DNA of 64,000 bases. Origin: Dissulfurispira thermophila (GTDB taxonomy: Bacteria > Nitrospirota > Thermodesulfovibrionia > Thermodesulfovibrionales > Dissulfurispiraceae). Below are positions 54,889 through 64,000 of the stretch, in pieces (position 1 is the first letter of the stretch; every line of letters begins with the position of its first letter). Under the pieces are notes generated by a model. It worked only from the letters and a program-made list of their open reading frames with translations, searched no databases and had not been told where the DNA came from. The stretch lies in assembly GCF_014701235.1 (NCBI RefSeq), contig NZ_AP022873.1:2294001-2358000 (forward strand), read 5' to 3'. The translations under genes and the position numbers were made by a program.

Positions 54889-56841
54889 ATGAAAAACAAA
54901 ACAGCTATTTTCATAGGATTATTCATTACAATTGTTTTTGCTGTATTAATGCTCCTCAAGCTATCCCCTCTTGAAACACTCGAAGAAAAGCTCCTTGATT
55001 ATAGATTTATTACCAGAGGAACCATCAGCCCTCCAGATAATATTGTTATTGCAGCAATTGATGAAAAAAGCATAGAAAAACTTGGTAGATGGCCATGGGA
55101 TAGAGACAGGATTGCAATGCTTGTTGACAAACTAAATAATACAGGTGCTGGAATAATAGTCTTTGACATAATATATAGCGAGAAAGAGAAAAATGACCTA
55201 CTGCTTGGCAATGCTATTAACAACGCTGGAAATGTGCTCATGCCCATTGTCTTTGATTTTGAAAGAGACTCTTCAAAGCCAGAAAACGAGGTGCTTTTAA
55301 ATTCAGCATTTGTGTCAATAGAAAATCCTGAGATGTTTAATAAATATAATCCAATCATGGCAAAAAGTGCTCTTATGCCTGTAGATAATATCATAAAAAA
55401 TGTGATGGGACTTGGACATATCAACATGTTTCCAGATAGTGACGGCACACTAAGATGGGAATCCCTGATAATTGGATATAAAGGTTATCTATATCCATCT
55501 ATTACGCTACAGGCTGCAGCCTTTTATTTAGGCATTCCTCATGAAAAGATTGTTGTAAAGGCAACAGAAGGCATAAGATTTGGCAAAAGATTTATTCCAA
55601 CCGATAGATGGGGGCGGATGCTCATAAATTATTATGGCTCTAATCAAACATTCAAGCACATCTCTATTTCTGACATCCTCGAAGACAAAATCAGTCAAGA
55701 AGAGATAAGCGGCAAAATAGTGCTTATTGGTGCAACTGCTGTTGGCATTTATGATTTAAGGGTCACACCATTTTCTCCTGCAATGCCCGGGATAGAAAAG
55801 CATGCAAGTGTCATAGCATCGATCCTTGAAAACAGATTTTTAAAGGCATCCTCAAAAACAATAAATCTGATTATTCTTTTTTTGTCAGGCAGCCTTTTTT
55901 CTATTCTCATTCCAAGATTCAAGGCAACGGGGGCATCTGTAGTCACAGGCATTACCATGATGCTCATACTTTTGTCAGGCTACTACCTTTTTGTTAAGAA
56001 TGGTCTCTGGATAAACATTTCATATCCTTTAATCAATATACTCTTTACATTCATGGGTGTCACAGCATATAACTATGCAGTAGAAGAAAAACATGCAAGG
56101 AAAATCAGGGCAATGTTTTCAAGCTATGTAACAGAAAAAGTTGTAAATGAATTGATAAAAAATCCGGACATGGCTAAACTTGGCGGTGAAAGAAGAGAGG
56201 TAACTGTTCTTTTTTCAGATGTCAGGGGGTTCACATCCCTTTCAGAAAAACACTCTCCAGAGGAAGTAGTTGCCATACTAAATGAATACCTCGGGGAGAT
56301 GACCGATATAATATTCAGGTGGGAAGGCACTCTCGATAAATTCATTGGTGATGCAATACTTGCATTCTGGGGGGCACCAATGCCGCAGCCAAATCATGCA
56401 GAGCTTGCTGTCAAGTGTGCACTGAACATGATAAAAAGGCTTGAAGAACTCCAGCAAAAATGGAAGGCAGAAGGCAAGCCTGTTTTAGACTGTGGGATTG
56501 GCATAAACACAGGTGAGGTGCTTGTGGGAAATATCGGTGCAGAAGGCAAGAAAATGGACTATACTGTTATTGGAGACCATGTGAATTTAGGCTCGAGGAT
56601 CGAAGGTCTCACAAGAAAATATAATGTCCACATATTGATAACAGAATTTACACTCGAGAAAATAAAAGACCTTGTAGCAGAAGGGCGTCTTTACAGGGCA
56701 GCAATAGAAGGGCTTGAAAAGGTTGCAGTCAAAGGAAAGGAGAGACCTGTTGAGATTTATGAGATAAGATCACTCCAGCAGGGCGAGGAGTCAAAGATTA
56801 CAGAATGCAGAGAAGAAGTTGTTGTCATGAAAGAGAAATAA
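54889..56841 (+). CDS. CHASE2-domain adenylate/guanylate cyclase
   Basis: A membrane protein of 650 residues from the ATG at 54889 (TTG at 54883 is an alternative). An N-terminal helix leads to a periplasmic CHASE2 sensor (EEKLLDYRFITRG, IVIAAIDEKSIEKLGRWPWDR, GKIVLIGATAVGIYDLRVTPF), then three membrane helices near 330-400. The class III cyclase domain has VTVLFSDVRGFTSLSE, DKFIGDAILAFWGAP and VIGDHVNLGSRIEGL; both metal-binding aspartates are present. It makes cAMP or cGMP in response to an external cue. It is convergent with the Skp gene, one base apart. Confidence 0.93.
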   Translation: MKNKTAIFIGLFITIVFAVLMLLKLSPLETLEEKLLDYRFITRGTISPPDNIVIAAIDEKSIEKLGRWPWDRDRIAMLVDKLNNTGAGIIVFDIIYSEKEKNDLLLGNAINNAGNVLMPIVFDFERDSSKPENEVLLNSAFVSIENPEMFNKYNPIMAKSALMPVDNIIKNVMGLGHINMFPDSDGTLRWESLIIGYKGYLYPSITLQAAAFYLGIPHEKIVVKATEGIRFGKRFIPTDRWGRMLINYYGSNQTFKHISISDILEDKISQEEISGKIVLIGATAVGIYDLRVTPFSPAMPGIEKHASVIASILENRFLKASSKTINLIILFLSGSLFSILIPRFKATGASVVTGITMMLILLSGYYLFVKNGLWINISYPLINILFTFMGVTAYNYAVEEKHARKIRAMFSSYVTEKVVNELIKNPDMAKLGGERREVTVLFSDVRGFTSLSEKHSPEEVVAILNEYLGEMTDIIFRWEGTLDKFIGDAILAFWGAPMPQPNHAELAVKCALNMIKRLEELQQKWKAEGKPVLDCGIGINTGEVLVGNIGAEGKKMDYTVIGDHVNLGSRIEGLTRKYNVHILITEFTLEKIKDLVAEGRLYRAAIEGLEKVAVKGKERPVEIYEIRSLQQGEESKITECREEVVVMKEK

Positions 56842-57360
56842 TCACTGCTTGTCATAGAGTTTCATTATTTTTTGTGTGATGTCAACACTGCCTTTTACAT
56901 GCACGATGCCTGCTGCATTTTTCTCAAATATAATTGTGTAGCCATCTTTTTCTGCTATCGTCTTTATAATAGCCTGTATATCAGTGAAAGCCTTTTTTAA
57001 GAGTTCAGCATCTTTTTTGCGAAGCTCTATTTCAATGTCTTCATTAAGCCTTCTGAGTTCCTTTATCTCATTAGCAAGTCTTTCTTCTAAGTTCTTTCTT
57101 TCCTCAGGAGGAAGTGTCATGGATTCTTTTTTGAGCCTTTCTTCGACCTGTCGCACAGCTTGTTGTTTTTCAGAGAGGATCTTCTTTTTTGCATCTACCT
57201 CTTGAAGCATCTGTTTGCGATAGACATTTATTGTCTTTGAGTCCCTCATTATTTGCTGAATGTCAAAAACACCGATTTTAAGATTTTCAGCAAATAGGTC
57301 AAATATAGTGAATAGCAATAAAAAACAAACAGCAGATAATACGAACAAAGACCTTCTCAT
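56842..57360 (-). CDS. OmpH/Skp-family periplasmic chaperone
   Basis: A 172-residue protein with an N-terminal signal (LFVLSAVCFLLLFTIFDLFAE), a beta strand LKIGVFDIQQIMRDS, a long charged coiled coil (RQVEERLKKESMTLPPEERKNLEERLANEIKEL) and the returning segment YTIIFEKNAAGIVHVKGSVDIT. It carries outer-membrane proteins across the periplasm. Its neighbour, a large FecR surface protein with an outer-membrane barrel gene, may be a client. Confidence 0.88.
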   Translation of the reverse strand: MRRSLFVLSAVCFLLLFTIFDLFAENLKIGVFDIQQIMRDSKTINVYRKQMLQEVDAKKKILSEKQQAVRQVEERLKKESMTLPPEERKNLEERLANEIKELRRLNEDIEIELRKKDAELLKKAFTDIQAIIKTIAEKDGYTIIFEKNAAGIVHVKGSVDITQKIMKLYDKQ

Positions 57361-57385
57361 TATTTTCTCCTTATTCTGTTTTCAC

Positions 57386-57517
57386 CTACGAAGTTCTGCA
57401 AGCATGTACATAATCTGATCTAATCTCGTCTTTTATCTCTTTTGTCCTCTCATCAACCACATCATAAATCAACTCCAGAGTGACCTTTTTTACTAAATGC
57501 TTTATGCTTGACTGCAT
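57386..57517 (-). CDS. Putative 43-residue small protein
   Basis: Start ATG at 57517 with GGAGG five bases upstream, TAG at 57386-57388. The peptide is highly charged (KKVTLELIYDVVDERTKEIK then DEIRSDY) and helical, like the first turn of a coiled-coil protein. It could be a real small protein or the 5' remnant of one. It lies between the FecR gene and skp on the same strand. Confidence 0.4.
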   Translation of the reverse strand: MQSSIKHLVKKVTLELIYDVVDERTKEIKDEIRSDYVHACRTS

Positions 57518-57542
57518 AACTGCCTCCACAATTTATTGTTAA

Positions 57543-57633
57543 GTGGGTTTCACGAAATTCGTAATCCTTACCCCTCACCCTATCCCTCTCCCCAACGGGG
57601 AGAGGGAATTTTTTAATTTTGTGAAACCCTATT
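57543..57633. repeat. Nested palindromic repeat (outer GGGTTTCAC, inner CCCTCTCCCC)
   Basis: The outer arms GGGTTTCACGAAATT and AATTTTGTGAAACCC enclose a perfect 10-bp inner hairpin CCCTCTCCCC-AAC-GGGGAGAGGG followed by AATTTTTT. The inner part is of a type widespread in bacterial intergenic regions. It may also act as a plus-strand terminator. Confidence 0.75.
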
Positions 57634-57734
57634 ATTGTTAACCCAAATTTAGCAATACCTTAGAGTCGAACTCTCCTGCTCTGCTTAAGGGCAACTTCAG
57701 TATCACCTTTTGCATTCATTGCCACATCACTACC

Positions 57735-60700
57735 CTATCTTGCCGTTCCTGCTGCTGTGCCTGAGAAGGTGCTTGTGCCTGTATCATATGTTCCAGCACC
57801 TGCACCATTCACAGTCAAGCTATTATTTGGGGAACTGCCAAGATTTATTCCTGTGCCGTTTATTGTTGCCATCCACTTGTTATTTGCCCATGCCTGTGGA
57901 GTAAAATCAACGCTCCCAGCAGAGCCGCCGCTTAAACTAACCGCTGTTCCGATGGTTGGGGCTGCACTATATGTCCCGCTTACACTTCCTGTTGCCCACA
58001 TTGTTGCCTTCTCTCCACTCTGGTTAGCAAGGAAAATCACATCATTCATATTCACTGTTAGATTATTGCCGCTTCCGCTAAAATTAGCCCTTCCAACTTC
58101 TACAACAGGGATATTCAGGTTTTTCAATGCCTGCTGCGCAGCAGTCAGGTTTGTGCCTGTTTGATTACATGTGCCATTAGGACATGCCATTGAAAGCAGT
58201 TTGTTTGTCTCAATCCACACGCCTGTTGATACTGCCTGCCATGTAGCACTAGTAGCATCAAATGTGCCTTTCAACTCTCCAGCATAGATGCCTGTCTTTG
58301 GTGTGCCTGTGATATCAGCAAAATATCCCCTCTGTGTTGCAATGAGGTTCTGGTCAGCACTCGGTCCCCATTTTGTGCCCCATGTCTCGATATTGATAAT
58401 AGCGTTTCCAGCCTGAACTGCTGAGGTTTGTGGCAAAAGCTCCAATGTCCAATAATTAGTTGTGTAAGCAATATCCCATGTCCCTGCTAAATACATCTGA
58501 TAGATTCCCCAGTCCTGTCCTGTTATATTTGCATCCTTCCATTGAGTATTGCCTAATAATACGCTTGCACTGCCATATAAATTAGAATAGGTTGCATCAC
58601 TATAAAAATTTATGTTGCCATTAGGCGATATTGTCTCTCCTGTATCATGAATTGCGAGATAATTTCCTGCAAAATTAGCTGGCACTATGTTTGTATCTGA
58701 GCCCATCTGTACTGTATAGCCATTGAGGTCTAATGACCAGTAACCCTCGCTGAGAAGGTCGATAGAGTAAACATAGTAATCGTGAGTGTCAGATTTTGCA
58801 CCCCTTAGAATACCTATGTTTTTGTCAGGGTCAACATAAAGTGCATAAAATGCAGCGTCTATTCTGCCCATGCCTGTAGAGGTATCTATAGGTAATTGAT
58901 ACCCTCCTACCCAGCCATAGTATGAGCCTCCATCTGTTGTTGTCATGCCACCCTGGAGATAATTATATGGCTCTATTGACCAATACCATACATGAGGATT
59001 ATTCACACTATCAAGAGGGCTATGCACACCAATAAACTCAAATTCAAATGGATTTGATGCACTTACAGGCAGGTTCCAGATAGAGAAACTTGCCATTACT
59101 CCCCACAGAGTGCCTTCTGATGTCTTATATGTCCCATCCCATCCGGTAAGGTCAATTAAAATCTGACTCAAAGCATTTGCAGGTTCTGCAAAGCCTACTG
59201 CTGTGCCTGAGAAGGTGCTTGTGCTCGTATCATATGTTCCAGCACTAACTCCAAAAAACCATCCCTGAAGGATATTGCTATCAACTGTTCCACCTACAAA
59301 CTCAATATCAGCAAGATAGTTATTTGATTCCCATCTCTTTATGCTGAAGCTACCAAATAGTGTGTCATTATTATTTCCGTCATTTCCGCCTTCCAGATAT
59401 GCCTTTACAGAAGTGTTTATAGTGCCGCTATAGGCCCCTGCCACTTTATTTGCAATCCATATCTTTGGAAACTCATTTGCATTGTATGCAAAAAATCTCA
59501 CGGCATCGGTACTCTCTGGATTAGTCCCGTCTCCTACTTCTAAAGCAATATTATTTCCATTTACCCCTCCACCTCCAGAAAGTAGCAGTCTTGTGCCAAC
59601 CTCAATAGAGGGAAATCCAAGACTGCTCAGTTTTTCTCTTCCTCCTCCTGTTGATGTATCATCTACCATCTGACGAAACACCCCTGTTTTTATCCATGCA
59701 CCAGTAGTTGCTGCACCAAGAGCTTGTAAATCATCATTATATGCACCATAAGTATCTCCGTGAAGCACTGCTGTAAATGGACTACCACCCACTACGCCAA
59801 AATCCCATGTAGCCCATGCACCATTGCCTCTGCCTGTGAGCTTACCACCTGCCCATGTATCTCCCCTTGTTGCATAGGTTATGATGTTTTGCAAATTATT
59901 ACTACCATCCTTCCAGTATGCCCTCATGCCTAAAAGATAGTTTTTATTTGCAAGAGACGGAGTATATTTAGCCTTTGAAAGGAAATTAAATGTTCCCCAG
60001 TCAAGGATACCACTTTTTTCTTTTAATCCACTGATTTTCAAGTCCCAATCCACCCTGTTACTTGATCCATCCCAACTTTCCTGGACATTTAATTTTGTTA
60101 TCAAGTCATCTGTTGATTTTGCAAAACCTCCCCATGATTCATTATCAAAACCAGAACCAAAACCACTCCAGTAAATATCCTGTCCATAAGAAATCTCATT
60201 ATATATGTTGTCATAAATCGTAGTTCCTGCTAAATCATCTAAAGTCCAGTCAGATGTGCCAAGCCCAACCCTGTTTATTGTGCCTGATGCATCAAACATA
60301 TAAATATCAGGATAGTTTGTTCCGCTGAATGAGCCTTTTAATATGCCTGCCCCGGCATCTTTGTCAATATATGCTGCATAGAGCAAGCCCTGTTTAGAAC
60401 TATTTGCTATTGTGTCTATGCCAATCATATAACCATAGTATGTGCCATTGTCATATGCTGCCCTGCGATTATTACCTGTAGCACTATAGTCTACTGGTTG
60501 TATTGGTGTGCTCCAAAAGAGATTGTAGTTTGAGCTTTCAATCTTACCTATCATTGTCAGGGGGATATTAGTGCCACTGCCTGACCACAGGCTTGTTGTG
60601 TCTCCCATGTAAAAAAAGAGACTATAACTACTATATGGGGAAAAATCACTCCCTATATAATTACTTAAAATGCCTGAAGATCCGCCTCCAGACTCAGAAT

Positions 60701-63700
60701 AATCAGTAACATATTTTAGCGGCTCTTCATTATATGTGCCAATGGTTGTGCCTGAATATGTGCTACTTTCAAATATACCAAGGAAGTCTCCAGTAAATGA
60801 GCCTTTTGCTTGCCTTCCAATGTATGTGCCTGTCACCTGACCTGTAAAAGTGCCATTTGATGCATTCCAAGCAGAGCCTGACAAATTGCCGATCCAATAA
60901 CTATCTACATCCCCATTGAGATCAGTTGTATATCCACCTGCTTTTGCTGTATAGTTTGATGTTGGTATAGAAGAGTATGTGCCAGTAAAATAATTGTAAA
61001 AAATACCCCATGGAAGCACATTGCCATTTGCATCTGCGTATATCTTAATATCATGCCCATATAAATCGCCTGCTTGAATATCTCCGGCGCTGAAATAGCC
61101 CATCCATCCTGTTGTATATTCATTTGCTCCATCAAATTTCAATGCACTCCCAGAGTATGCAAAAGTTGTATTAACAATGTTGTCAGGTCCATATGTTGTG
61201 CTTCCTGTTTTTTGTTGTGATGAGAGTGTGCCGCTTAGTTCGTACATGTTTATGCCTTTATACACATTTCCACTTAGCAGACTTGATGTTATCATGCCTG
61301 TTGATCCATCATTTTTGATATATAGTCCAACTGCCTTTGCAAGCATTGAGCTATAGTCACTTCTACCCACTATGCCTGATGTAATTAGATAAAACGCCCC
61401 ATCAGAAGTGTCTGCACTGCTCATTGTCCTGCCATAAAAGTCCATTGTGAATAATCCACTATTATCCTGATACGGATAGGTATCGTCTAATTTCCCCATG
61501 CTCTTAAAAGATGGAGATGGTAAATACAAGCTATACATACCACCTGCAAGCCCACCGGTAATATTACTATTGATAGAAATACCATCATCATTATACAAAT
61601 CAACAATTTCTCCGAATCCACCCTCCTTAAACTTTGCCATATAAAGCATTGGGGAGACATTCTTTGTGCCAGCTCCTGCCATGTAATAGTTGCCACCTGT
61701 CGGGCTACTACTATATATTCCTGTGTATGAAACAGATGTTGTCCCTATTAATCCAAGAGGCTTTCCATCAGGGTTGCCATCAAAATTTATATCAGCATTT
61801 TCTTTTAGTTCCATGTAATTTGCTATTTTACTCAGTGTGAATTTGCCTGATAAATTATCTGTAAAAGAACCATTTTCTACCTGATAAGACGAAAAACCTG
61901 CACTGGTATCAATAATAGCCTGGCCCATTGGTCCTGTTACACTCGTTATAGAATTGGCGTTTGAATAGCCTGAGCCTACTGCAACATCCTGCCAGAGACC
62001 AAGATATGAATTATTTGCAACTGATGGATTGAGATTCCACAATGTAGCGCTATGATTTGAAGAGCCAAATGATATATTTCCATTAGGCGTAAATATAGAC
62101 CAACTGTCAGGAAATGTAAAATGATTTGACACTATATTTTCACTTATAGCTGAAGGCAGAGGGCTTAAATTTGTGCCTGTCAATGGTGCCTTTGACCATG
62201 AGCCACTGCCTGTGAGGGTATCGCCTGAAAGAGAACCAGAGAGATCAGCCCTTATAAAGCCAATAATATTATCCTCTATATAAAATCCTGCCAGATGCTC
62301 ATATGCAAGATTCGCATATGTATCTGCCTGTGTAGTTGTGCCTGCAAAAATGCCATAAAATGCACCATTTTTATCTGTTGTGCCACTGAATTCTCCGCCC
62401 CATAGATTATAGCCACTTGGATTACTGTAACCTGTTAATGTAAAACCGCCAGTCCCAGAAGCTCCATTATATGGGAAAGAGCCACTCAATGTAGCAGCGC
62501 TGTAAGAGCCTGTAACCTTTGCAGGGTTATTGTCAAAAAAATACCTTAACATAGAACCAGTAAAATTAGTTGTAGTAGTTGTTGTAGTTGTTATAGTTGT
62601 TATCTCTGTTATAGGTGGCGGTGGCGGTGGTGGAGGCACATATGTGGTAGTGGTGATGTCGGTAGTAGTTGATGGTGGAGGAGGGGCAAATGGGTCCATT
62701 GTTGGCGGTGGCGGTGCAGCAACAGTTGTTGTTGCATCAGTTGTGGTGGTGGTAGTTGTTGTAGTAGTGCCAGTAGCTGTATCAGTGGTTGGAGTTGCTG
62801 TTATAGCGGTTGTTGATTCTTGCTGTGCTGTAGTAGGTGCAGCCTCCTGAGTCGTTGACTCTGCCTGTGCTGTAGTAGGTGCAGCCTCCTGAGTCGTTGA
62901 CTCTGCCTGTGCTGTAGTAGGTGCAGCCTCTTGAGTTGTTGACTCTGCCTGTGCTGTAGTAGGTGCAGCCTCCTGAGTTGCAGGCTTGCTTTCTTCTGCC
63001 TTTGCAGTTTTTGGTGTGTCTTCTTTTTTGTCTTCTGTCCTGTCCTTTGGTTTTTCAGCAATAGTTATATCTTTTTCGTGTTTTTGTTTTTCTTCTTCTG
63101 TCGCTGGCTTTGGTGGTGCTGGGGGTCTGTTTTCTGCTACTGTTGTCATATGTCCTGCTGCTACAACTACCTTTTGTTCAGGAAATTTTGGGTTATATGT
63201 CTCAACCCTGCCTTCTTTTACTAAGACCCCTGTAACTCCTCTTTCATGAAATGTAAAATACTCTGTGCCTCTTACTCCAGCAACTGCTACAGGGGTGCGG
63301 ATTTCAAATTTATTTGCTGTTGGAGACTCAGCAATGCGCTGGGTTACCCTCTTGTCAACCTTTGCCTCTACTTTACCCCTCGGCATATCCATTACAGCCT
63401 TGCTCTGTCCATCAAGAGAATATTCTGTAATGTCTATTCTACTCCTCTGTGCTATTTTCAGGACATTTCCATCATTAAAAACAACCTCTGCCTTTGAGTT
63501 GCTTTTTGTCCTTATAATGTCCTTTACATTGATTACATCACCAACCTTAGCTGCTATTGCCGGGAGTTTGCCGTCTCTCAATATCTCTACCTGTCCTTCC
63601 ATGCGAGTAATCTTGCCTATTGACGCCTCTGCATTAACAGCAAAAAGAGAGATATAAAAGGCAAAGAGCATAGAGCAGAAGGCATAAAAACAGAGGCTTT

Positions 63701-63767
63701 GAGCCTTAAGCCTTGAACTTTGAACTCTAAACTTTGAATCGCCGAAGGCGTGCGATACCTGACCCAT
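57735..63767 (-). CDS. Very large FecR-domain surface/exported protein
   Basis: A protein of 2010 residues from the ATG at 63767, which has AGGAGG six bases upstream; a longer frame to 63836 lacks a ribosome site. A hydrophobic signal segment (FYAFCSMLFAFYISLFAVNAEA) is followed by a FecR domain (ASIGKITRMEGQVEILRDGKLP, GDVINVKDIIRTKSNSKAEV, RTPVAVAGVRGTEYF). Next come a Lys/Glu-rich linker, 14-residue repeats TTQEAAPTTAQAES, poly-Thr and poly-Pro tracts, then about 1570 residues of Gly/Ser/Thr/Tyr-rich beta repeats (GTYDTSTSTFSGTA-like). Probably a passenger displayed via the barrel protein encoded just before it. The signal region contains repeat-derived codons. Confidence 0.75.
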   Translation of the reverse strand: MGQVSHAFGDSKFRVQSSRLKAQSLCFYAFCSMLFAFYISLFAVNAEASIGKITRMEGQVEILRDGKLPAIAAKVGDVINVKDIIRTKSNSKAEVVFNDGNVLKIAQRSRIDITEYSLDGQSKAVMDMPRGKVEAKVDKRVTQRIAESPTANKFEIRTPVAVAGVRGTEYFTFHERGVTGVLVKEGRVETYNPKFPEQKVVVAAGHMTTVAENRPPAPPKPATEEEKQKHEKDITIAEKPKDRTEDKKEDTPKTAKAEESKPATQEAAPTTAQAESTTQEAAPTTAQAESTTQEAAPTTAQAESTTQEAAPTTAQQESTTAITATPTTDTATGTTTTTTTTTTDATTTVAAPPPPTMDPFAPPPPSTTTDITTTTYVPPPPPPPPITEITTITTTTTTTTNFTGSMLRYFFDNNPAKVTGSYSAATLSGSFPYNGASGTGGFTLTGYSNPSGYNLWGGEFSGTTDKNGAFYGIFAGTTTQADTYANLAYEHLAGFYIEDNIIGFIRADLSGSLSGDTLTGSGSWSKAPLTGTNLSPLPSAISENIVSNHFTFPDSWSIFTPNGNISFGSSNHSATLWNLNPSVANNSYLGLWQDVAVGSGYSNANSITSVTGPMGQAIIDTSAGFSSYQVENGSFTDNLSGKFTLSKIANYMELKENADINFDGNPDGKPLGLIGTTSVSYTGIYSSSPTGGNYYMAGAGTKNVSPMLYMAKFKEGGFGEIVDLYNDDGISINSNITGGLAGGMYSLYLPSPSFKSMGKLDDTYPYQDNSGLFTMDFYGRTMSSADTSDGAFYLITSGIVGRSDYSSMLAKAVGLYIKNDGSTGMITSSLLSGNVYKGINMYELSGTLSSQQKTGSTTYGPDNIVNTTFAYSGSALKFDGANEYTTGWMGYFSAGDIQAGDLYGHDIKIYADANGNVLPWGIFYNYFTGTYSSIPTSNYTAKAGGYTTDLNGDVDSYWIGNLSGSAWNASNGTFTGQVTGTYIGRQAKGSFTGDFLGIFESSTYSGTTIGTYNEEPLKYVTDYSESGGGSSGILSNYIGSDFSPYSSYSLFFYMGDTTSLWSGSGTNIPLTMIGKIESSNYNLFWSTPIQPVDYSATGNNRRAAYDNGTYYGYMIGIDTIANSSKQGLLYAAYIDKDAGAGILKGSFSGTNYPDIYMFDASGTINRVGLGTSDWTLDDLAGTTIYDNIYNEISYGQDIYWSGFGSGFDNESWGGFAKSTDDLITKLNVQESWDGSSNRVDWDLKISGLKEKSGILDWGTFNFLSKAKYTPSLANKNYLLGMRAYWKDGSNNLQNIITYATRGDTWAGGKLTGRGNGAWATWDFGVVGGSPFTAVLHGDTYGAYNDDLQALGAATTGAWIKTGVFRQMVDDTSTGGGREKLSSLGFPSIEVGTRLLLSGGGGVNGNNIALEVGDGTNPESTDAVRFFAYNANEFPKIWIANKVAGAYSGTINTSVKAYLEGGNDGNNNDTLFGSFSIKRWESNNYLADIEFVGGTVDSNILQGWFFGVSAGTYDTSTSTFSGTAVGFAEPANALSQILIDLTGWDGTYKTSEGTLWGVMASFSIWNLPVSASNPFEFEFIGVHSPLDSVNNPHVWYWSIEPYNYLQGGMTTTDGGSYYGWVGGYQLPIDTSTGMGRIDAAFYALYVDPDKNIGILRGAKSDTHDYYVYSIDLLSEGYWSLDLNGYTVQMGSDTNIVPANFAGNYLAIHDTGETISPNGNINFYSDATYSNLYGSASVLLGNTQWKDANITGQDWGIYQMYLAGTWDIAYTTNYWTLELLPQTSAVQAGNAIINIETWGTKWGPSADQNLIATQRGYFADITGTPKTGIYAGELKGTFDATSATWQAVSTGVWIETNKLLSMACPNGTCNQTGTNLTAAQQALKNLNIPVVEVGRANFSGSGNNLTVNMNDVIFLANQSGEKATMWATGSVSGTYSAAPTIGTAVSLSGGSAGSVDFTPQAWANNKWMATINGTGINLGSSPNNSLTVNGAGAGTYDTGTSTFSGTAAGTAR
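62824..62977. repeat. 42-bp tandem repeat (about 3.7 copies) in the FecR gene
   Basis: Units begin at 62824, 62866, 62908 and 62950 and differ in only a few bases. Each encodes 14 residues (Thr-Thr-Gln-Glu-Ala-Ala-Pro then TTAQAES). Likely length-variable. Confidence 0.9.
63690..63750. repeat. Heptads and a CGCCGAAGGCG end inside the FecR gene 5' region
   Basis: GAATCGCCGAAGGCG (63736-63750) adjoins 7-bp words (ACTTTGA, ACTCTAA, CCTTGAA). Translated, they give the GDSKFRVQSSRLKAQS stretch ahead of the hydrophobic signal core, so part of the signal-peptide n-region is repeat-derived. Confidence 0.7.
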
Positions 63768-63777
63768 AATATACCTC

Positions 63778-64000
63778 CTAAAACTCATAGTTAATACCAA
63801 AGCCATATATGTTTTTCCTGTAGTCATATATGGCAAAATTAGAATCAGCCCGAGTGTATGAGTAGTTAAGATTTAGATTCAGACCCTCCAAGATCTCATA
63901 AACAATGCTTGCATTTGCATTATAGAGCTTATCCCTCCTTTTTGTTGGGATAGATGGATAGCCATTTGTGCCTGTCCCTGAGATTGTGTGGATATTTTTA
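63778..64000 (-). CDS. Outer-membrane beta-barrel protein, C-terminal end only
   Basis: The last 73 codons are in the window, ending with TAG at 63778-63780. The residues alternate polar and aromatic (LNLNLNYSYTRADSN, then YRKNIYGFGINYEF) and the final residue is phenylalanine, the signature of BAM-assembled outer-membrane barrels. The stop is ten bases from the start of the FecR gene, so the two are probably one operon, suggesting a barrel-plus-passenger pair. Confidence 0.7.
   Translation of the reverse strand, partial: KNIHTISGTGTNGYPSIPTKRRDKLYNANASIVYEILEGLNLNLNYSYTRADSNFAIYDYRKNIYGFGINYEF

Noticed and set aside
62530-62850. Plus-strand frame rich in valine and glycine
   Set aside because: It is the antisense of the Thr/Pro tract of the FecR gene; composition comes from the repeat codons and no ribosome site is present.

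Overview
The window looks like a chromosome segment of an anaerobic, sulfur-respiring bacterium with an AT-rich genome. It carries a complete dissimilatory sulfite reductase locus (DsrAB, DsrC, DsrD, DsrN, DsrMKJOP), an anaerobic cobalamin pathway, a formate dehydrogenase with an electron-transfer module, and a Gram-negative envelope (lipoprotein-like periplasmic proteins, an outer-membrane barrel, Skp/OmpH). A sulfate- or sulfur-metabolising member of the Nitrospirota (Thermodesulfovibrio-like) or a deltaproteobacterial lineage fits best. This is inferred from gene content, because no taxonomic marker was compared.

Layout. 1-6262 (+): a cobalamin operon (3' end of cbiT, cbiL, cbiF, a cbiG-cbiH fusion, an unassigned amidotransferase-like protein) ending in a ThiC-family gene that may make the B12 lower ligand. 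6263-7828 (+): dsrH-, dsrE- and dsrF-like genes and tusA behind their own promoter. 7829-7883: a bidirectional terminator. 7884-19711 (-): the Dsr island, read as dsrA-dsrB-dsrD, terminator, dsrN, a zinc-ribbon/HEAT protein, dsrC, an RsbRD_N protein, dsrM-K-J-O-P, ferredoxin. 19860-28012 (+): smc, an RRM RNA-binding protein, a GlcD-type flavoprotein, gyrA. 28027-36651 (+): a small membrane protein, a symporter-type sensor kinase with an NtrC-type regulator, and a three-gene formate dehydrogenase. 36652-37519: a repeat-rich gap. 37520-39502 (+): a 2-hydroxyacid dehydrogenase, a CMP-sugar synthetase, a gene fragment and tRNA-Lys. 39522-46886 (-): phosphoesterase, nusB, ribH, and the cell-shape operon mreB-mreC-mreD-mrdA-rodA preceded by an RDD protein. 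47451-56841: a secreted Ig-like/AMIN-like protein, ftsY, tRNA-Arg, ribBA, a GAF protein with a GspE/PilB ATPase, and a CHASE2 cyclase. 56842-64000 (-): Skp/OmpH, a small ORF, a 2-kilobase-residue FecR surface protein, and the end of an outer-membrane barrel gene.

How the genes work together. DsrAB reduces sulfite and loads sulfur onto the two C-terminal cysteines of DsrC. DsrMKJOP couples the menaquinone pool and periplasm to reduction of the DsrC trisulfide. DsrN amidates the siroheme. The cobalamin genes and DsrN draw on the same tetrapyrrole chemistry. Formate can supply electrons through the formate dehydrogenase. DsrEFH-TusA, better known from sulfur oxidisers, sits next to the reductive-type markers DsrD and DsrC.

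The least ordinary feature is a pervasive set of short degenerate tandem repeats with a 7-bp period. They occur between genes and also inside the reading frames of conserved proteins (CbiGH, DsrN, SMC hinge, PBP2 tail, the HEAT protein, the FecR signal region). Several palindromic, terminal-inverted-repeat elements of 60-170 bp accompany them.
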